Position numbers and translations under genes: made by a program
Shown: one piece after another, positions 12,201-24,200 of the stretch
Numbering within the stretch: the first letter of the stretch is position 1
How the letters are laid out: each line of letters opens with the position of its first letter
Notes under the pieces: generated by a model
Seen by the model: the letters and a program-made list of their open reading frames with translations, nothing else
The model's database searches: none
Told to the model about the DNA's origin: nothing
NCBI GenBank assembly: GCA_009741485.1
Contig: CM019229.1
Location: 1,894,203-1,958,202 of the forward strand
Length of the DNA: 64,000 nt
Reading direction: 5' to 3'
Source of the DNA: Malurus cyaneus samueli
Taxonomy: Eukaryota; Chordata; Aves; Passeriformes; Maluridae

Positions 12201-15200
12201 AGGCAAAGTCACCAGGAGCAGGTGTGGGAGGGGTTTATTGAAACTTCAGTGGCAGGAAAAGAGAGGGTGTCTTAAGCTCACAGTTCTGAGGGGAGGAAGG
12301 TAAATATTTTTCATCTTTAGGGCTGTATCAGAAAGAACTGGAGGAATGTGACAGTTTAAATCAGTGGTATAAAGGAAAGGGCACAGGCTGGAAAATCTTT
12401 TTCAATGAAAAATGTTTCTTTCCTCTGTTTTTTTTTTCCTAATTCAAATGTCACTTCTGTAATTCCTGGATTATTCTAATCTCCCATGCTTAAGATAGAG
12501 CTTTTTATTTTTCACTTACGTGCCTGATAGACAGGCTTAGCACGAATTTACAGAACACTCAGTGGCTGTGTGCATTTTTATGAGGAGGATGAGACTCCTG
12601 AACTCCTGTTCAGTCAGGGCAGGATGCTGAAGAAAAGTCCTGAGAGGAAGAGCTTGGGAAGGAGATCTATCTATCTGAAGGATGTCTGTGCCTGCTGGGT
12701 GCTCAGGCTCTGCTCTCTCTCTCTCTCTTGCAGATGATGTCCCCATACGAACCTGGTTCCCAAAAGAGAACCTCTTCAGTTTTCACACTGCTACTACAAC
12801 TATGCAAGCGTAAGTGAAACCACTGCTGTGGCTTTTGTTCTGTGTCTCAGAGTCCAGACGTGCTCAGAGCCTGGAGCAGGAGTTGTATGTTTGGCATCAC
12901 TGGCCAGGGATGAGAGACAAAGAGAGAAACTTGTCTCCTCTTAATTTTCCTTCCCACTTATTCGTTCTTTCTTACTGCTCTCATTTGTTTGGTTTTGCCT
13001 TCTTTAACTCTTTAGGCTGCCCAGCCCTTCTCTGTTTCCCTGATTTTGTCATGGCACTGTGCCCTGAGTGAGGGTCCTTTGAGAGCACCAGCTGAGACCC
13101 TGCACCAGCTGCTCCTGCTGCTCCCCCTTCCCATGGGAAGGTTATTCCAGGCTGCCTTTCTCTGGGATAGATGCAGCTCTGCAGCTCTGTGCTGCTCTGC
13201 ACATGTGAATGTGTCAGGAAAATCTGCAAAGTATGAAGGGGTGTGAGTTAGGAGGAGCCTTTCCCTCCACACTCCACACAGGTTTTGATGCCCCTGGTGC
13301 TGTGTTTGGGCAGCTCTCAGAGGCCTGAAGAGAGGAAGGGAAGCCTCTTTTCCAGGTTGTACCTGGCTTGCCAGGGCCTGACGCCTTCCTGGTTTCAACT
13401 GTTTTCTACCTGACTGGAAAACCAAGGCAAGCAGTGAGGAAAATGAGACACCTTTCTGCCTTCCAAGCCCTACTCCAGCCCAGTCACCTTTTTCCTATAT
13501 GTTTCTTCCAATTCTGGGACACCCTCAGCTCTCTGGCTCTCTCTGTTTTCTTCTTGTCTAATCTGGTGTCCTTTTTTTAATCTTGCTTCTCTGACATTTC
13601 TTTCCGTTGCACTTTTCCCTTCCCAAATCCTGAAAAGAGGCTGATTATTTCTCTTGAGGTAACCCAGACTGGATCAGACCTGGAAGGATTAATGCAGGGA
13701 AGGCTGGATCTGTAGCTGAGAGTGGTAGCTGCTCCCCAGGAAAAAAAAAAAACACTTTAAAAATACTGGCTGTTAACAGTGAACGATATTTCACAGTTCT
13801 GATCTGACCCACAAACTGTGTGCAAAATCAGCACATTTGGACACAGCCTTTGATGTCTGAATTCATATTTGCTGGGCAGATTCATTGCAGGATGGTGGCC
13901 CATCACAGGGCTTGAAGGCCAGCATTGGTTTGGGGAACATTCCCTGAGGGAACCCTTGAGGAGCACAACTCCCTTGGTTAATGCAGCTCTTTGGTTAACA
14001 TTCCTGGAGCCTCTGTGCTGCCTCTAGAGACTCCACAGAAACACCTCCAGAAGTTCAGGGTACCTCCCCTGGTAGTGCTGGGGTGGCTCCCCAGGTGCCT
14101 CTGGCCTCTGCTCCGGTGTTTTCATCCCACTGTACTTTCTCCCTTCATGACTCAGCATGAGCCAACTTCACCAGTGTTTGTCATGGTGGAGAAGCTCTCC
14201 CTGCCCCAGGAGCTCATGGTGGTGCAGCATAAGGAGCCACGCTCAGCTCTTGTGCATCTCCACATTCTCTGGCTCTACACGGAGCTTCATTTGCATCCAA
14301 GCCACTTGTCAGCCCTGCCCCAGGGAGGATTGAGCTCAGTCAAGGAGTCTCACCACTGAGAAATGTTTAATTTAAAAAGCAATTTCCTTCCACCTGACAA
14401 GAAATATTCCTTCTGGAGTGAGAATTCTGTCAGAATGCTGTCTGGGGCTGAGCACTAATGAATTCCTCTTCTCTCTTTTCCCTGCGTCTCCTGGACTCTG
14501 TAGCATCTCGTAAGTATGATCTTAATTTTTTTATTTCCTTGTGTTTTGGTGTCCTGCATCAACTCTCCTCTCTTCTCCTCTCCTCTCCTGTCCATCATAT
14601 TCACTCATGCTAGGGGCTGTCTGTCAGCTGGCAGGAGGTTAGGTGGCTATACCTGGTAGACCTACACGGATCCCACCAAACCATCCTCATCCTCCAAGGG
14701 CAGCCCCAGTTGCTGGCAGACTTTGTCCCTCTCAACCTTGGTATGCAGAGAGGTTATTCCTGCAGCTCCCAGGTCCATTCTCCAGAGCAGGGATGGTGGT
14801 TGCTCCTCTAGGCCATGTTGTGATGTTTTAGGATGTTCAGCCCTAGGGAGTGAGGAGCTGTGGTTGGTGAGTGCCCTGTCCTGCCCGTGGTGCTGCCCAT
14901 GCCCCTGGGTGGCACAGCCTCTGTTGTGTGCCCAGAGTTTTCCTCTGTGTGTCCCGTGTCCTCTGCTCTTCCCAGCTCTGGACTTGCTTAATGGCTTGAA
15001 ATGGTTTCCCAGGGCATTCAGGGGCTACGCAGAGAGGAAGAGACGGAAACGAGAGAATGATTCTGCAGCTCTTATCCAGAGGTAGGGCCCCTTCCCTCCC
15101 ATAGCTGTGACCTGCTGTTGCATGGACCTTTGGGGTCAGCAATGAACCCTGGTGGTGGTGACCGTGGCTGTCCCTGTCTCTGTGCTGTCCCAGGGACACG

Positions 15201-18200
15201 GGCTCTGCTGGAGCTGAATGATGCTCAGGGTGGCTGATCTCCATCTTCTTAAAGAACACTGTCAAGATGCTTTTAACACCCCAGATATAATATGCATGAT
15301 CTATGCCTCAGGCAGAAAAATATGTAATATATATTTAAAAAATTAAAGATGCAATTTCTTCATTCCAACTTGGAGTTTCGTATCATCACAGAAAGATGAG
15401 TTGGAAAGGACCTTAAATATCCTCTAGTTCCAACTCCCCTGCCACAGGCAGCAATTGTTTGAAGTTAGCTGAATATTTGTATTTGCTGTTGCTGCACCTA
15501 CAAATGCACCTCAGAAATCTGAGATCTAGGCAAAATGAACATCTCTAGTAACCAGAAGTCTATTTTAAATTATTTTTTTATAGTAGCAGGGAAATAAAAC
15601 TTTCCTTTTTTCCTTTTTTCCCTTTTTCCTTTTTTCTTTATTTTCTTTTTTCCTTTTTTTCTTGTTTCCTTTTTCCTTTCCTTTTTTTCCATTTTTCCTT
15701 TTTTTCCTTTTTTCCTTTTTTTGTTTCCTTTTTTCCTTTTTTCCCTTTTCCCCTTTTTTCTCTTTTTTTCCTTTTTTCTTTTTTTCCCCATTCCTTACTG
15801 CTGTGGGGACTGATTACTTGTCTAGGTATTACAGAAGGACCTGGTTTCCTTCTGCAGGTTTCCTATGGCAAATCAGCTTACTCACAGTAGGAATCAGAAC
15901 TGGTTTGGTTTCTTAAATGTGCCAAGGCTCATGTGTTTTGGCAGCCTGCTGAAAAGGATAACACAGCATCTGTGTCATTGGTTAAAAACTGCCATGATCA
16001 CTTCAGCACTATTCAAAACCAACTGGGAGAAAAACATCAGGTTTTCTTAACTGAGAAATTGTCAGGAAATATATTTTTTAACAACTTCAGGGTGAGTTTT
16101 TTTCATCAATAACAAATAGAAATGAAAATTCAAACTGAAGACACTCTAAACACATAGACAGTGTATCTTTAAAAAGAAATTTTTCTCAGAATTTGTTAGG
16201 CAGAGGCAAGTCTTGGTTAGAAAATGGTTTGTTCACATGGATTGTGGGTACGGGAGCAGGAGTTGTGTACTTTGGTGGTGCTGTGTAGGCAGGAGAGAGG
16301 ATGGTGTCACCTGAGCTGTGTGTGCAGCATGTCCCTTCTCCTCCTGAGCTCACTGAAGGACTGGGCAGGGCTGTCCAGCAGGAGCTCTGTGTCTGTCCTG
16401 TCCCAGAGAGGAGGGACAGCAGTGCTGGCATTCTGGCTGTGGGGATTGCTGGCAGAGCTCAGCTCTCTCCTGCAGGGAGTGAGGAGAGCCCTGCTGTGGT
16501 TTGGGTGTTCATTGTGCAGCCCTTCATGGGTGTTTTGGGGTTCAGTTGTTCTCACACAGCCCCTTCAGTGCTGAGTCCTTGTGCCCAGGGAGGCTGGATG
16601 GTGTGGTGTGGCCACAGGGATGCTGCCTGTGCAGTGAGGGATGCCCAGAGCTTTGCTCAGTGCAGGAGAAGCCAGGGAGAGGGATGGGAAAGGTGCTGCC
16701 AGGAGTTTGGGCAGTGAAAACGCTTCTCTGCAGAGTGGGGTGACTGTGTGAGGTGGGGCTGCAGTGTCTGGGACCCCTCTAGCTGGGATGGATACCATGG
16801 GGGCATACCTGGGATTGATATCCTGGAGGTGCTGGAGCCTGTGAGGGGGAGAGCTGTTCAGAAGTGGGAGTGATAAGGAGATTTCATGGCTGAAACTTGA
16901 GGGATTCTGGTTATGTTGTGATGGCTGAAGAGATCTTGGGAGTGATCAAACGCCACAGGGTTTCTGGGTGCAGCAGCAGGAGCCAGGCAGGAAAGTGGGG
17001 CAGGTTTGGGGGAAAGTCTCACAGAGCTGGTTGCAGCTTCCCCAGGGCCAGTCCTGTCACTCTGATATGCAGAGGGGCTTGAGCAGCCAGGCAGCTGCAA
17101 AAAGCCCTTAGAAGGATCAAGATGTTCACAGCATAGCCACATTAAGAGGCAGTCAGTCCCAAGCTTGCATCTTCTTTCCAAAGTGCTGGTTTTTTCTAGA
17201 AGAAAAAAATGGAGCACATGGCCTTTGTTCCGTTTTCTGAGCATTTAGTGCAGTGGTTCACCTTGAACAGCTGGATTCTCCCTGGAGCTGCTCTCAGCAG
17301 GATTTAGGTCTCTCATGGGAGAGCGCAAGCTGTCCAGGCAGCTGGGAGCAGTATTCTTCAATGGCAAAGACTGCTTTACCCCTCTGCCCCCAGGGTCTGA
17401 AGAAACTCCTTTGTGGAGAGGACAGCTGAGCATGTCACTGAAAGGTGGATTTTACTCCAAAATGCCCAGAGCCCAAAGGATGTGTCAATTGGCCTTGGCA
17501 ATTACACTGGTGCTCTGTCTGCTGTGATCTCAGGGTCACAGCAGACCATAAAGATTTCCATATAACATATGTCTAAGGCCTTTTTTTGTCAAGAACAGCC
17601 CTGGCTCCCCTAAAGTGTTGTCTTTATTTGGATTTTAATCTGAAGCACTGTAAGTCAGATCCCGTTGTCGGTGGTGCCCCCCAGAAGGTTTTGTATCAGA
17701 GCCAGTTCAGTGGATGTGTCTAAAGGGGCACTTGTCTGATCCACAGCAGTGAATCCTCATGTACCCAAGGAGAGAGAAAATTTATCTTTGGAAAACATTA
17801 ATAGCTCAAGAGCAGATGGAAGTTTGGCATGGAATAATGCTGCTCACAGCTGCTGGTTTTCCTTCTTGTTGAATTTGGATCCTGATGACAAGAAGGGATC
17901 CCAGGCCAAAGCGGGGAAGTGCAGGAGGTGACATGGTTTTAAGAGCTGCCCCATGAGGACTGTGTTTGTGTGGATCTCCTGGACAGGAGCAGATGGATCC
18001 ACAGTTTTGTGGCAGTGCTGGAGGTGTCTCCTGGTTCAGTCAGTTTGCTGAAGCATCTGCATGGTTGTACCATGTCCTTAGTCATCCCACTAACCTGTGT
18101 GTGAGCCAGACGACTTCTCACTCACCCCTTTCACCAGCTGTGGTCTCTGTTGCCTGGTGTTTGCCTGGTGTGTTGGGGGAATGAGGAATCCAAGGAGGCT

Positions 18201-21200
18201 GCCCCACTCCGTGTAGGGTGCCCAGTGCATGGGCTCTCTGTCATGCTGGGGCTGCACTGCGGGGTGAAGCTACCCTGACTAAATAGGGTTCAGGGAGAGG
18301 TGACACTTCTCTTGATGCTGCTTCTCCCTGTCTCTTCTGGTGTTCTGTTTGTTCCTGTCCTGTTCCTGCCTCATGAGTGATGAACAACTAAGAGAAACTG
18401 GTCCCTAGAAGTCAGAGGGGCTGGAAAAGAGTCTCCTTGCCGTGGTCTCTCAGGAGTAGCCAGGACATTCTGTTTTACACAGATCTGCCTAGGGGGTGTA
18501 GCTGCTCTGCAGGGCTTTCCCCTGGAGCTGTGTGGCTTTCCCCTGGAGCTGTGTGCTCTGCAGCCCCTCTGAACCTGCCTGTGAGGCCAAGGCAGCACAG
18601 AGTGAGAGCAGACCCATGGGGACAGGCAGCATCACTGAACTCTGCTGTCCTAGGAGGGAGAACCTGCTTTGGTTTCCCCCAGCTCTTGGCCTGGAGAGCA
18701 GCCTGGGTTGCATGGCTACCAAGAGCATGGGAGGGGATTTAGGAGGGGTTTTAGGAGCAGCTATGTTTAGGAATAAGCACAACCACAAGGATGGTGCATG
18801 CAGAGCCTGGGCACCCCCGGAGGGGACAGAGGGGAGCAGTTATTGCTCTTTACAGGAAAAGAGGGAACACTGCCAGCATGGGCAGTGGGTGTCCTCAGCA
18901 CATACAGTATAGGTAAACCTTAATCATAGAAAAGGGAAAGTGGGCCATGAACAGGGGGCTGCCCTGTGGGACCCCACTTGCCCCATACCACGAGGTCAGG
19001 CAGCTCAGAACAGCCCCACTCAACAAACATCACCATTCCCAGCACTGCATCCCTGCAGGCTGGGGACCTTCTCTCCAGCTTTGGAATGCCCAGAAGGAAA
19101 TATGCTGTCATCTCCATTGTATTTTTTTCCTTCCTGTTTTTCCAGTCCTGCTGGCCCCAGGTGTTGCTTCGTGTCACCTTTCTCAAATGTTGCGTTTGCC
19201 TTTCTTTCAGGAATTTTCGGAAGCACCTCCGCATGGTGGGGAGCCGAAGGGTTAAAGCACAAAGTAAGTGAGCACCTTTAAGTGTGGCTGTGAGCAGCTG
19301 GGGTTTGTGGGGTTTGTGAGAATTCTCTCACATGCAGGTGTGGGCTGAAAGGACCTGGCTTTGGGTCAGAGACAGGATTTGACCTGCTGGTGCCATTTTT
19401 ACCCTACAAACAAGAAAGCCAGGTCACTGCAAGCGTGCAGGACACATGGATGCCTGCAGCAGCCTGGAGGCTGTTTCCAAGGACCCTCTGCCATGGCTGT
19501 GGGACATCCATGGTGCCAAGCATGGAAGGAGAGCTGCAGCATCCTTGTCCTGTGTGTGGATTTTGGTGACCCCTGGTGTGGAGGCCAGTGAGGAGAAGCC
19601 AAGCTGGAGGTTCAGCAGAGCTGCCTGGCCTCTCCGTGCAGCTGTGACCAACTGTGGCTCCCTGGGACTGTCAGTGCTCCATGTGCCATACAGACTGCTG
19701 GCTGTCCTGTCCTCCCCTGTGCCACTGCCATCTCAACAGCAGGACCTGGGGGAAAGCTGCCTGCTGGGAACTGAGAGGATGGTGGAAGGAAGAAAGAAGA
19801 GGATCAGGGAAGAGACTGGAGCAAGGGTGAAATGAGGAAGTGTTATGCTGCACTGGGGAAGAAATCACCTCTTAGGCCTAGGAAACAAAAATTCCCTTTC
19901 TGTGAGGAAGGCCACAATCCTCCAAAACTTGGATGGGCAGCTCCCTTCATGCTGGGGAAGTGGTATACACTGCTCTCAAGAGCTGAGGATTGCTCCAGAA
20001 GAGAAAATAGCTTGTTCTTCCCACCCCCTGGCCAGGCATCATGTACAGACTGCCCACAGCAAAGCACTGCTGAGTTCAGTTTGCATTCTTTCCTTTCTCA
20101 AATGCTGTGGGAAGTGATCAGCAAAGAGCTTTGCTTTTCCAGAGTCTTCATTGACATCTGAGTTAGCACTGCCTGTCGTGGACACGGCTCACCTCCCTCA
20201 GAGCTGTGGGGAAGCTCGGGTGTGTCTCTGCCTCTGGAACTCTTGGGTCAGGTTTTCAAAGCCTTCTTCGTGTGCACAGGAGCAAAATGCCTGGGTTTAA
20301 CTGAAAGCTGAGGACCTGGAGAATTGAAGATGTGTTTTGATTCCCTGGACACTCACCCTGGACACACTTCAGCAGGAGACAGGCTGCTGTTTTGGTGCAG
20401 ATCCTCAGTGAATTCCTGTGCTGCTGTTACTCAATTCCGTGCTGCAGACTCTGTCTGCCACCAGGAATAGGTATTAGTGCCCATAAGTGGCTGTTAATCC
20501 CGGCATAATGGTTCTCACATGGGCTTGCCAAGTCAGACATGGTGGTTGCCAGTTCCCAGGAATTTGCCTGCAGTGCAGCTGTCTGAGCCAACCTCCCTGG
20601 ATCATGCTTGGGAAATGCTGGTGCAAACAATACTGCGCTCCTTGGGAGGAAAGAAAAAGCCATGAGTAGTGCTTGCAACAGTGCAGGGAAGCTAAGGTTC
20701 AAGGATTTCCTCTTTTGCAACGAAATGTAGAAAGCATGAGCTTTCCAGAGACATCCCCACCCTGCTGTTGGGTCCAGCTCCGATTGGGATGCCAGTAGAA
20801 CATGAAGGGAGAGCTGACTGGAGAGGTACAGCCTTCTTCTGGTCATGCAGGTGTCGTTAGCTGTGCAGTGCATGTTTCTGTGAGGCCTTGCAGTCTGAGC
20901 ACTTCCACTGGGACACTGGATTGGCCTTGGTGAAATTGAGGTTGGAGCCATGTGTGTTTAAGGAGAGACCATGGAGTGTTGTCCTTTCTCTGTGTTCACG
21001 TCCCGTCCTGTGCACAAGTGGGTGCTTTGTCTCTGCTGTGTGGAAGAGAGCCCCGTGTTTGCCGTGTGGAAAGGACTCACATTTGACACATGGAAGGAGC
21101 AGCCCAGAGGAGGCTGTGATGTGTGGCTTTGGTGGCAATCTGCTGGATGTTTTGTTTGCTGGCAGCAGCAGAGGTGATTTGGGATCTGTTAATGTCGTGC

Positions 21201-24200
21201 TCTGGTTTTATCCTAGCATTTGCCGAACGGCGTGAGAGGAGCTTCAGCAGGTCCTGGAGTGACCCGACTCCCATCAAAGCTGATTCCTTCCATGACTCTC
21301 GAGAAAGTGAGTTCTGAGTCCTTTGAGCTTCCTCCTGTGGGCAAACCCTCCAGCAGCTGTTGACTGGAGTCCCACTGGAGTAACTCCTCTGTGCCCTTCT
21401 GTCCTGTCTGTGATCCTTTTTTAGTTTCCCGAGATCGGAGCAGGTAACGCTCCAGGTGTATGTACCTGTTCATCTGTGTGTTCCTGTATTTATCTGTAGA
21501 GCACAACTCATCCAACCTCAGGTTATTGAGCAGTTCCCAAAGGGTACCCAGTGGTACAGTTCTCTTACAGCCCTCTGTTCCTGTCATCCCTGTATGCTCT
21601 TGGCACCAGAACAACCTCTCTGGAAGCTCACCCATCCAAGGCTTACCTTCACCATAGTGGGGCTAACGTGGCTTCCCATGCAGGAGCCCCCTTTCGAGCT
21701 CTTTCCTAGCCTGGAGTAGCTCAAGAGCACTGCTGTTGAGATGGAGTTTTGATTTCCTGGCCGTACTGGCTGCACAGGTGATAGCTTGGGGCAATCTGAT
21801 CTTCATTTGGGCTGCCAGGAATCCCTCGGGGAATCCCCAGTAACGCTGCCATGTTCTTCAGGGGACTGAGATGCTGTGTGTTAATTTACAGGAAGAAATG
21901 CCAGCATCTTCCCACTGTATTCTTATAAAAGGAATGGCTGTTTTACACAGATTTTATTGGAAGCCTGTAGGCAGGAGCTTGGTGGATATGAGTTTGCCCA
22001 TGGTGAGGTGAATTTCACTAATGAAATGACCTGATCTACCAGGTAAGCACGAGATCTGGCCCTGCCAGCTGTAGAAGACCCAGGTTGCAGGGGGAGGTGT
22101 CTGAAAGGCCAGGTTCAAAACATGACCCTGTTGCTTGGCAGTCTGACTCCTCCCTGCTCCCTCAGCTGCCCGGAGGCGGATGGAAAAGCCATGGGAAAGC
22201 CGTGGTTCAGACAGGCTCCAGGCACTGCCCAGCGACACTCGGACATCCCCAAAGGCACGAACACTGGCACCTCGGTTCTCTTTCCTCAGTCCAGCAATCA
22301 TCTCTATTTTTAACCTTTTATGGTCAATTATATTCCTTCCAGATGTTTTTTTCCCCAGGAGGCATTGAAGGCCACCAGGTAAGGTCAATTTGGAGAGCAA
22401 GTTCAAGTCTACTGTTGCAATATGACTGTGTTTGTTTCAGCTGTCTTCATGCACGCTCTAAGACTTCTCTGCCAGGATCAGTCTGACCAACAAGGCAGAT
22501 TTTCTTTATAATCCCTCAAAACATATAGTCAGAGCAGTAATTACTACAAGGAGACCAGCTTTGAAGTCTTTGGACTTCTGCTTATCAGCCTGGCAGTGCT
22601 GAAGGGTAGAGAGTCTGTCTGTGTTCCGTCACTGTCCCCATTTCTGGAGTGACAGGGTGGCTGTTGTGACACAGCGTTTGAAAACCAAGCTTGGCGAGTG
22701 CGAGAGTGATGAAGTTCTGTGACACGTGGTGTGATCTCTCTGTGCACTCTCCATTCGTTACGTGTTCGTCTGTTTGAAGACACCAGCCCCAAGTGGTGTC
22801 TGTCACTCTGTGGGTGACAAGAGGGCACGAGTCTCGTGGCACCTCTTGTGAGGCATCTGCCAGGCAGGATGGAGTGGGGAAGGCTGTTCTGCCCTTGTAA
22901 CGCTCCCTGTGTCCTGGCAGGCCATGACCTTCAGGATTCCTGCGGGACTCTGGATGGTGACTTTGACTTGAACTGGGAAGCAGAAAAGGAACTTGAAGCC
23001 ATGGCATGTGACGGAGAAGACTTTATTCCACCAAAAATAATGGTGAGGCTTTCCAACTCAGGCTCTGTCCTTTCAGAGCTTCTGAGTTCAGCATGTTTGT
23101 GGGAAGTCTGTTGTGTAGGCACTGCCTCAGGTGTGTGTGAGGGTCACTCTGAGATGAACCAAGACATGACATGGGTTCAGATTTGTTATTGCTGGGGATG
23201 ATGTGTTGAAAGAAAACTAAAAGGTGGGACCGGTAGTCCAAATCAGAGCCGGACTCACACCAACACAGAGTCAAGTCAGCCTGAGGCTTGTTGACCCTGA
23301 AAACAGAGATCTGAGCACCACTGCCAGATCTGCTCTCATAGCAGAGTGATGGAGGGGCCTGGAATCACAACAGAATTCAGGCTCTGGTGCTGCTGGAGCC
23401 AGCTGAGGGCTCAGCCAGAGTTGCCAGGCAGTGCCTGACAGTGCAGCCCTGTGCTGCCTTGGCTGCTCCCTGTGCAGGTGTGCCTGTCTCACCGTGTGCC
23501 ACTGTGTGTTCAGTGCCCCTGAGCAGTGCCTGCAGCCAGGAGGAGGCTGTTCAGGAGTGACCCTCGCTGGGGTACAGCCACCCGTGGTGCTGCACAGGCT
23601 GCTCCATCCTCTGTGTGCCTCAGTCTCCCCTTTCCAGGCTGTCGTCCTGGGCTCAGTGCAGCCCTCTGGGGCAGAGCTGTGTGCTCATGTGCTGGGGGTC
23701 GAGGAGGTGGTGACATTCAAGGGTACTTGGCAGAGATGGTGACACTCAGGGGTACTTGGCAGGCCTGGGGGTGCTGTGAGCAGGAACCTTCCCTTGGATG
23801 TGGACGGACTGGGTTAGCTGCTGCCTTGAGTAATACTGAGAACAGCTGAACAGGGCACTGTTTCATGGCCTTTGTGCTTCTGTGCAGACTCTGCTACCTT
23901 CTCCTCATGCTGTTGCACCCTTTTTTCCCTTTCCAGCTCATTTCTTCCAAGGTGCCCAAAGCAGAGTATGTCCCAACCATTATCCGCAGGGACGACCCCT
24001 CCATCATCCCCATCCTTTATGTAAGTAACTCGTTTCTGCTGTGCCTGAGAACAGGGGTCATGGAGAGACTTTTTTATTTCACCCATACCTGTTATTTCCC
24101 TCATTGCTCTTATCCCTCAATTCCTCACTGATGTGATTTGGAAAAGCTGCCAGAAGGAGCTGGGGGGTGTGTTGAACCTAGCTTTGGGGTCTGGGGTAGC

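Larger units (their letters stand above)
15082..19210 (+). other. NSMF: NSMF intron 5
   Basis: A 4.1-kb intron holding a CR1 scrap (15376-15452, reverse), an AATAAA at 15593-15598 directly followed by a 190-nt pyrimidine tract, and a tandem duplication of about 21 bp near 18521-18561. The acceptor is ctttctttcag. No other gene is seen. Confidence 0.8.

Noticed and set aside
15570..15916. Lys/Arg-rich and Phe/Ser-rich open frames
   Set aside because: Translation of the 190-nt pyrimidine tract; low-complexity only.
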